From contig CM071598.1 in NCBI GenBank assembly GCA_036435485.1, forward strand, positions 175,718,148 to 175,782,147: 64,000 bases of DNA. The letters run 5' to 3'. The translations under genes were made by a program, and so were the position numbers. This DNA is from Saposhnikovia divaricata. Taxonomy: Eukaryota > Streptophyta > Magnoliopsida > Apiales > Apiaceae. The notes under the pieces are model-generated. The model saw only the letters and a program-made list of their open reading frames with translations, searched no databases and was not told where the DNA came from. Shown in pieces: positions 57,130 through 64,000 of this stretch (the first letter of the stretch is position 1; every line of letters begins with the position of its first letter).

Positions 57130-57580
57130 GTTTAGCACCATTTAGTGCCGTTTAGCACCGTTTAATGCCGTCCAACGCCGTTTAACTTCGTTTAAACGTC
57201 ATTTAAGGCTGGCTAGGGTACCGTTTAGCGTCGTTTAATGCCGTTCAATGCCGTTTAACATCGTTTAAACGTCGTTTAAGGCTAGTTAGCACCGTTTAGT
57301 GTCATCTAGCACCGTTTAGTGCCGTTTAATGCCGTTCAATGCCATTTAACACCGTTTAAACGTCGTTTAAGGCTAGTTAGCACCGTTTAGTGTCGCCTAA
57401 CGCCGTATAGTGCCGTTTAATGCCGTTTAACGTCGTTTAAGGCTGATTAACGCCGTTTAGTGTCGTTTAGTGCCGTTTAGCGCCGTTTTATGCCGTTTAG
57501 CGCCGTTTAACATCGTTTAAACGTCGTTTAAGGCTGATTAGCGCCGTTTAATGCCATTTAGCGCCGTTTAACATCGTCGT
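57130..57580 (+). repeat. CCGTTTA tandem array with higher-order units in element C
   Basis: The basic unit of about 10-11 bp is like GCCGTTTAGC or GCCGTTTAAT. Higher-order breaks at TTAAGGCT near 57203, 57276, 57368, 57438 and 57530 give steps of about 70-92 bp, several with a TTTAAACG palindrome just before. Confidence 0.92.
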
Positions 57581-57708
57581 AAATGCTTTGGTCGCTCCAC
57601 ACTTTACATCAAGATGATACTCGTGAAAACACTAATGTACAAAGATAAACCCTGACCCGAGTCTCGAAAAAAGGCAATCAAGGAAAACCTGATCAATTTT
57701 CCTAGAAG

Positions 57709-57720
57709 TTGGGCGGCAAA
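57709..57720 (+). other. Polypurine tract of element C
   Basis: TTGGGCGGCAAA before the 3' LTR; one C interrupts the purine run compared with element A. Confidence 0.8.
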
Positions 57721-58219
57721 TGATATGGGTTAAAAGTAAGCCCTAAAGACACATTTAATGAGGCACTGATTAGACCCACTATGGTCCAAACGTGGGGCCA
57801 ATTAATGAGGCCCAAAACCCTAATTAAATATTAATTTCGTAATTAATATTAAGGGGGAATAAACATCTCAGCAATAAGAGTTAAATAAGGATATTACTCC
57901 TGCCTGACTTAGGCTCCAAGGCACCAAATTCATTACAGAAACTAACTCCTACAAGAATGGAGTCTGGAAGCTTCCTCAAGGCGGTGGCTTGCCCACCAAG
58001 TCTCCAAATCCTACCATAATTCTAAGGCTTCTCAGCCTATATAAAGGGCCTGACCCCTCATTCTCAGAACTACGTTTTTGGCTTGATTCTCAACCTTGAG
58101 ATACGTAGGCACTCTGTGAGGACCGATTAGTCTCGAACGCAGACACAACCATTAAAGCACGAAGCCCACGAACCCTAACATTAAATACAATTCAATAACC
58201 TAGTTTTTATTCCACAACA
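57721..58219 (+). repeat. 3' LTR of element C
   Basis: 499 bp, the same length as the 5' LTR, TATATAA at 58038-58044, followed by the target duplication ATGGC (58220-58224). About 24 differences from the 5' LTR by eye. Confidence 0.95.
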
Positions 58220-58224
58220 ATGGC

Positions 58225-59311
58225 TCTATACATATAGAGGGGCGCAAAGAACAGATGTGCTAGTATATAATAATATAATTTTGATTGATTTTAAATTAAA
58301 AATTGTGACTGATTAGTTAATAAGTATTTATGAAAATTAATCAGTAATACATGACTATATATTATAATATGATTGTAGTTGATGTTTATGAAAATTAGCT
58401 CATAATTAATAATAGTATAATTGTGATTGACTTTAAATTAAAACATTGATAAGTTAGTAAATATTTTTCACTTTAAAAAAATGTGTACTAAATAAAATAA
58501 ATTTCGTATTTCAAAAATATTGTTAAGTAACCACGATAAGTAAAATAGGATGAGAATGATATAATTAATTTAATTTTAGTGGTAAATTCTAATTCGCTCT
58601 TTTATATATTTATGAAAATTAATTTGTAACATATAATAATGCAATTATGATTAATTGTAAATTAAAAGAGTGAAAAATTCATATTGCAAAAATCGCTTAA
58701 AATTATATATTTGTATAATCCTGATTGATTTTAATTTAAGACATTAATTTATTATAAATACTTTTTGACATTAAAAAATATGTAATATGTGGATATGTTA
58801 AATCAAGTCATTACTATATTTACATTAGAATTGTTAACTAACAATGGTTAGTATAATAAGATAATAATGGTAAATAAGGAAAACTTTTAATATAACATGA
58901 TTGGCCTAAAATTTAGGAATGGCCTCTGATTGATCCTAAAATAATTCATAATTTTCTAATTGGTTAACTGCATCTAACTATATACATGGGTAGACTCAGG
59001 TAATATAATAAAGGATATTGGTACCTTGCTACTTTCTATGCTAATGTTTCCATGTTGGTTGAGTTATTACCATAATTAGCGTAATTACGTAAATATATAG
59101 TTGTTATTTAATAAAAGTGAAAATAAATTATATGAGAAATTTATTATCGAATATTTTTTGATTAAAAGTATATATAATGTAAAAACATGTTAAATTAAAT
59201 AGTTATTATATTTTTATTAGAATTGTTAACTAACTACAGTTCGTAAAGTGGGTATAGAAAGATAAATAAAAAAAACTTTTAATATGATATGATTGGTCTA
59301 CAGTTTAGGAA
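58225..59311. repeat. AT-rich DNA with a segment duplicated at 60660-61680
   Basis: 58690-59310 matches 60665-61025 and 61360-61680 in the same order, with phrases such as ATTTGTATAATCCTGATTGA and CTACTTTCTATGCTAATGT. No gene is seen. Confidence 0.7.
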
Positions 59312-60660
59312 TGGACTATTTATTGAGAGTCTAGTACCCCGTTAGTGGATTTTGTCTACCCATTTTGGTTCTATTCTTTCTCTTTGTGAGAGTAGGTTCT
59401 TTAATTCTAACATCTAGGATCTTAGACTACAGGATTTTATTATATTGGTTCATTGATTTAGATAGTATAGAATTGCAGTAGTTGTTTGAATACGTTCTGA
59501 AAAATCAGATATATATTTTCCTCACGACTACAATAAATTTTTGGATTATCTCGCCAAAAGGCTATATATTTCAGTGATATAAGTGATATAAGCGAGGGAT
59601 GTACCACAATTTAAGATCTGATCAACGATCGTAGTTTGGATGAAGAAAACCTTGATATGATCTATTTTAATATGTGTTTGTCCGATCTTGATTATTTTTG
59701 TAGATGTTGTTTCACCTTTTATTGATGAATTAATTACCTACAAAAAACTGTAATTTATAAGAAAATTCAAAATTTCGATTATTTTTGTAGATGTCATATG
59801 CCTTTTATTGATAAATTAATTATTTATCAAAGAAATAGTGAATTATAAAAAAAAATTCGCTAAGTTGACCAATTTGCTATGAAAACATTAACTAAGAATA
59901 GTTTCATTGACTTTGTAATGAATTTTATTTTTTGATTGGTAATTTATACACCAAATTGTTGGGCCGCGCAACACCCATTAACTCCACATTAGTATGATAT
60001 TGTCCGCTCTGGGCTATGGCCACGCCCGCACGGATTTGTTTTTGGGCTCCTCCCAAAAGGCCTCATACTAATGGAGTTATTTTTAGCTACTTATATTCAA
60101 GATAAATCTTCTTTATCTGGTCGATGTGGGACTTGGGTTGACACCCACTCTACAATCTTCCCTCAATCGAAGAACCACCAATCTTGTGACCCTTATACCG
60201 CCGCTATATTTGTTGGGCTCCTCACCATGCGGGACACGCCGCCCGACCACCTCCATGTCAGGAAGACTTTCGACACAAGTCGTCCAAGATCTCCAACCGC
60301 AGTTCTGGAGAGCCTCCCACACCACACAACTTGCAGTCCGCAACCCTAGGATCAACTTCTAACCATCGGCTCTGATACCACTTGTTGGGCCGCACAACAC
60401 CCATTAACTCCACATTAGTATGATATTGTCCGCTCTGGGCTGTGGCCACGCCCGCACGGATTTGTTTTTGGGCTCCTCCTAAAAGGCCTCATAATAATGG
60501 AGTTGTTTTTAGCTGCTTATATTCAAGATAATTCTTCTCTATCTTGTCGATGTGGGACTTGGGTTGACATTCACTCTACACAAATAATGTCTAATACTAT
60601 TTGAGAGTATATTTAGTATTTTGAATAATTTAAATATATTGTAAATCAAAAGAATGGTAA
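59312..60660 (+). repeat. Dispersed repeat, copy 2 (partner at 20845-22060)
   Basis: Continuous with copy 1 apart from the TRIM at 59957-60580 here and the MITE at 21519 there. Family unknown. Confidence 0.75.
59957..60580 (-). mobile_element. TRIM (terminal-repeat retrotransposon in miniature), 624 bp
   Basis: Two 198-bp direct repeats (59957-60154 and 60383-60580) begin TGTTGGGC and end CTCTACA, and are flanked by CAAAT (59952-59956 and 60581-60585). The site at 60369-60380 is TGGTATCAGAGC on the minus strand, the initiator tRNA-Met primer site, so the element is read on the minus strand. A purine-rich GAGGGAAGATTG (minus strand) sits beside the left repeat as polypurine tract. The internal 228 bp has no coding capacity. 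The matching empty site is in 21895-21910. Confidence 0.93.
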
Positions 60661-61826
60661 TTATATTGCGAAAATCGCTCAATATTAGATATTTGTATAA
60701 TCCTGATTGATTTTAATTTAAATATTAATTTATTATTATATTTTTTTCATTAAAAAATATGTAATATATGGATATGTTAAATCAAGTAACTACTATATTT
60801 AAATTAGAATTGTTAAATAATCACATTTATTTAGCAAAAAAATAATAATAAAATAATCGCATTTAGTATACTAGGATGAGAATGATAAATAAGGAAAACT
60901 TTTAATATAATATGAACGGTCTAAAATTTAGAAATTACATCTGATTGTTCCTAAAATAATTCATAATTTTCTTATTGGCTAACTGCATCTAACTATATAC
61001 CTGGAATAAAAGAATATTTTTTATATTAGTAATCATTGTAGCATTTATATTTTTATATTATGAAATATGGGTAAAATATTAGTGTATATTCAAGTTAATT
61101 ATTAGTAGACAATTAGATAATGGCTAGAGGGCACACATGATGGATAATTAGATAATGGTTACATTTGACTTGATATTTAAAAATAATTTTGATGAAATTG
61201 GATTGCTAATCTTTAATTTTATAACTGGATTATGAGATTGAATTATTATCTGGGTTCAAATAAAATAAAATTATCACACATGATGAAATCCCATAAAAAT
61301 TAATGGGGAGGGGAGCGTGATTTTTTCCGTTTATTAGGACATGATTTGATATTTAAATATTGGTACATTGCTACTTTCTATGCTAATGTATTCCATGTTG
61401 GTTGAGTTATTACCATAATTAGCGTTATTCCATAAATATATGGTTGTTATTTAATAAAAGTGAAAATAAATTATATGAGAAATTTATTATCGAATTTTTT
61501 TTGATTAAAAGTATATAGAATATATAAGCTTGTTAAATTAAATAGTTATTATATTTTAATTAGAATTATTAACTAACTACAGTTAGTAAAGTGGGTATAG
61601 AAAGATAAATAAGGAAAACTTTTAATATGATATAATTGGTTTAAAATTTAGGAATGGAATCTGATTGGTCCTAAAATAATTCCTCGTTTTTGATTGGTTA
61701 ACCGCATGGTATGGTAGACTCAGGTATTATAATAAAGGATATGTTGCCCGTTATATTTTTAGAAAATGATGGATTTAGTTTGAAAATAATTAAAAGATGA
61801 AATTTTTAGCCGAAAAATGCAATCAT
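60661..61826. repeat. AT-rich DNA, second copy of the 58690-59310 segment
   Basis: It matches the earlier segment, with about 335 extra bases between 61025 and 61360. 61737-61825 resembles 17855-17950. No gene is seen. Confidence 0.65.
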
Positions 61827-62094
61827 TGTTGGGTTTCGGGGCAAAAACGCAGCGCAAAAACAGTCGTAAAATAATAAAAATTACGAAACCCTAACTCAGG
61901 ATCCATGTATAAGTCGTGACTGATTATGGAGATTAGAATGAGTACCTTTTCGAAGCTTTAAAACGTATGAAAGATGGAGGTCGAAAGTTGCAATCACCAC
62001 GCAACCCCTGTAGCAAGATCTACGTCTCCAAAGTAATCCACACGAACGTTCGATCGTCCAACGATCAAGGAAGCCGGTACTAGCCGAAGGATGC

Positions 62095-62148
<54 letters not shown>

Positions 62149-62287
62149 TCTCAAAGTATAGAGCAGCTAGGGTTTTACTAAAAACGATTTTTGCAAAGTT
62201 GTAACCCTAAACCATACATCATTATGTATTTATAGGGAGAGAGTTGGGCCTTAAAACCATAAATTGGTTGGGCTTCTTTAAACCAAT
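61827..62287 (-). repeat. LTR-like fragment cut by element D
   Basis: On the minus strand, a TATA-like CTATAAATACAT (about 62220-62232) is followed by a leader with a GA run and an end in CCCAACA at 61827, as in an LTR. No primer binding site follows, so it may be a solo LTR. The other end lies beyond element D, outside the window. It could also be another repeat type. Confidence 0.4.
62104..62142. repeat. (CT)n microsatellite
   Basis: About 19 CT units inside the LTR-like fragment. Confidence 0.95.
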
Positions 62288-62795
62288 TGATATGGGCTGA
62301 AAATAAGCCCTAAAGACACATTTAATGTGGCATTAATTAGGCCAAGAATGGTCCAAACGTGGGGCCCACCAGGTGGGCCCAAAACCCCAATTATAATATT
62401 AATTTCGTAATTAATATTGGGGGTAATAAACAGCTCAGCAATAAGAGTCAAATAAGGATATAACTCCTGCCTGACTTAGCCTCCAAGGCACCTAATTCTA
62501 CATGGAAACTGACTCCTACAAGGAAGGAGTCTAGAACTTTCCTCAAGGAGGTGACTTGTTCACCAAGTCTCCGAATCCTACCATAATTCTTAGGCTTCTC
62601 AGCCTATATAAAGGGCCAGACCCCTCATCTTTGAACTACGTTTTTGGCTTGATCTTTGATATTCATCGAAGTACGTAGGCATCTTGTGAAGGCAGATTCA
62701 GCCACGAACACAAGAACAGCCATTAAAGCTCGAAGCTCCCACAAACCCTAGTAGTTAATACGCAATAAATATACCCTACTTTTTATTCCACAACA
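62288..62795 (+). repeat. 5' LTR of element D (508 bp)
   Basis: TGATATGGGC...CCACAACA, TATATAA at 62605-62611, followed by TTTGGCGCCATCTGTGGG as primer site. In its 5' half it resembles the LTR of element A more than that of C (shared CCACCAGGTGGGCCCAAAAC). Confidence 0.95.
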
Positions 62796-62828
62796 TTTGG
62801 CGCCATCTGTGGGAAGACAACATCAACC

Positions 62829-64000
62829 ATGGTTCAAACACGAAGAACAACATCAACTGAGGCTATACCCCTCAACTCTGCTCCACCAGCTACTTCTGAT
62901 CCGCTTATCGTTACTGAGGAAGGATAAATACTCCAATCAACAGGGGCGGTCATTCAACCTCTTCCCACTCAGCCCCCAGGGACGACTCCCCATGTAGAGG
63001 GGACCCTCCCGGTGATTGTCCATCAAGGCCAAGAAACTAACCCTCTTCAGATGGTGGTTTCTCCTCTTGGTAACGTTGATCGCACGCTACCCCCGGGGGT
63101 ACAGATCCATACTACGGATCTCCCTTTGAATACCAACCCAGTGTATGGGCTGCCTAATTATCCCCCCCGACGAAGGGAACCTGGACCAAGCGGTCACGCC
63201 TTACAGATCCGGGATCGAGAATATGATGACTACTCTGGTCCCTATACTGATGATTCATCATCAACTGAGGATGATGATCGAGATGAAGCCCCTAGGAGGC
63301 GACGTGCTAGCAAAGAACCTCTAAGAAGGACACGAAGAATCCATGATGGACTCCCCTTGACAACTGCTGAGAAAATCAAGGCTTATGAGGTTGAGATCTT
63401 AAAATTGAAGGACGATATTGCAAGAGAACAAGATAGATTGAATCAAACTCAGCCTCCTCCAACTGCAGAGAGGATTCACATTATAAATTTGGAGAGGCCT
63501 TCAAGAAGGCAAAGAAGGGCTGACACCCGAACCGAAAAATTGACAAGGGTGGAGACCCCAAGAAGCAACCCCAAAGATCTAATGCCACTTGGAGACCCTG
63601 ATGACCCCACACCTCCGTTTACTGAGGAGGTGATGAATGCCCATATCTCAAGGAAATTTAAGATGCCGACTATTAAGGCCTATGACGGAACGGGCGATCC
63701 CGCAAACCATGTCAGGACATTCTCAAACGCACTGCTGCTGCAGCCCGCCAGTGACGCCTTAAAGTGTAGGGCGATCCCTCAAACTCTGTCGGGCATGGCT
63801 CAAAGATGGTATAGCCGCCTACCCGCAAACTCAATTGGCTCTTTTAAGGAGTTGAGCGCTGCCTTTATCAGCCAATTCATTAGTGGGAGAATCCATGAGA
63901 AAAGTTCTGCATCCCTTATGTATGTGGTGCAGGGAAAGAATGAGAACTTGAGGGATTATCTCAAGAGATTTACCAAAGAGACGTTGAATATCACTGATCT
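62829..64000 (+). pseudogene. gag: gag of element D, one early stop, incomplete at window end
   Basis: The ATG at 62829 gives MVQTRRTTS as in element C. A TAA at 62925-62927 (codon 33) replaces the CAA of element C. After it the frame is open for 357 codons to the window edge, through the acidic region and the gag core (TIKAYDGTGDPANHVRTF, LSGMAQRWYSRLP, RDYLKRFTKETLN). A re-start at a later Met could bypass the stop. D is better preserved than C. Confidence 0.9.

Larger units (their letters stand above)
22354..58219 (+). mobile_element. Tat-type Ty3/gypsy retrotransposon C, host of nested insertions
   Basis: Two 499-bp LTRs (22354-22852 and 57721-58219) are flanked by ATGGC at 22349-22353 and 58220-58224, so this is one integration event. 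The element proper is about 8.3 kb; the remainder is the 27.6-kb insertion at 28139-55723. It holds gag, protease, a displaced fragment, reverse transcriptase and RNase H, but no integrase, then two different tandem repeat arrays and the polypurine tract. About 24 LTR differences by eye make it the oldest of the three nested layers. Confidence 0.95.
62288..64000 (+). mobile_element. Tat-type Ty3/gypsy retrotransposon D, 5' end, runs off the window
   Basis: A full 5' LTR (62288-62795), primer site and gag are closely related to elements A and C. The five bases before it are CCAAT; the partner duplication is outside the window. It interrupts the LTR-like fragment on its left. Confidence 0.93.

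Noticed and set aside
60071..60362. Overlapping frames in the TRIM internal region
   Set aside because: The region is spanned by LTR, primer site and polypurine tract; TRIMs lack coding capacity.

Overview
This window is nuclear DNA of a flowering plant, most likely a eudicot. A core-asterid source such as Apiaceae is only an impression from the style of the F-box proteins and retrotransposons. Almost the whole window is retrotransposon sequence. The only host-type genes are a small tandem cluster of F-box genes (about 8.0-15.6 kb), of which one is intact. I see no tRNA, rRNA, CRISPR or organellar genes.

Layout. (1) 1-6975 is the 3' part of a Ty3/gypsy element of the Tat type ('A'): a pol with three in-frame stops, a spliced antisense gene between integrase and 3' LTR, an array of 79-bp palindromic repeats, a polypurine tract and the 3' LTR. 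(2) 6976-22353 holds three F-box copies (decayed, intact, gutted), two Stowaway-type MITEs, one Tourist-type MITE, possible Helitron ends and AT-rich dispersed repeats. (3) 22354-58219 is one Tat-type element ('C'; LTRs 499 bp each; target-site duplication ATGGC on both sides) split by a 27.6-kb insertion. (4) That insertion, 28139-55723 (duplication ACTAA), lies on the minus strand. It is a non-autonomous gypsy element encoding only gag-protease, arranged LTR-internal-LTR-internal-LTR. (5) Its left LTR is itself split by a 13-kb Copia element of SIRE/Maximus type, 28600-41647 (duplication AAAAC). The Copia element carries an unusually long additional reading frame after pol. (6) 58220-62287 is repeat-rich intergenic DNA with a minus-strand TRIM element (duplication CAAAT) and a truncated LTR-like piece. 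(7) 62288-64000 is the 5' end of a fourth Tat-type copy ('D') that runs off the window.

The nesting order agrees with LTR divergence counted by eye: about 24 differences in 499 bp for C, about 9 in 1489 bp between the middle and right LTRs of the minus-strand element, and 4 substitutions plus a C-run length change in about 1014 bp for the Copia element.

The most unusual signal is a 9-mer, TCAACGGAT (reverse ATCCGTTGA), which I count 35 times, exact, inside the 13-kb Copia element: 9 in each LTR, 3 in gag, 3 in pol, 5 in the spacer after pol and 6 in the additional reading frame. It occurs on both strands and in different codon frames (reading Ser-Thr-Asp, Ser-Val-Asp or Pro-Leu-Thr), and with repeated geometry: inverted pairs offset by 16 or 25 nt, and direct repeats at exactly 24 nt. 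It therefore appears to be conserved as nucleic acid rather than as protein.
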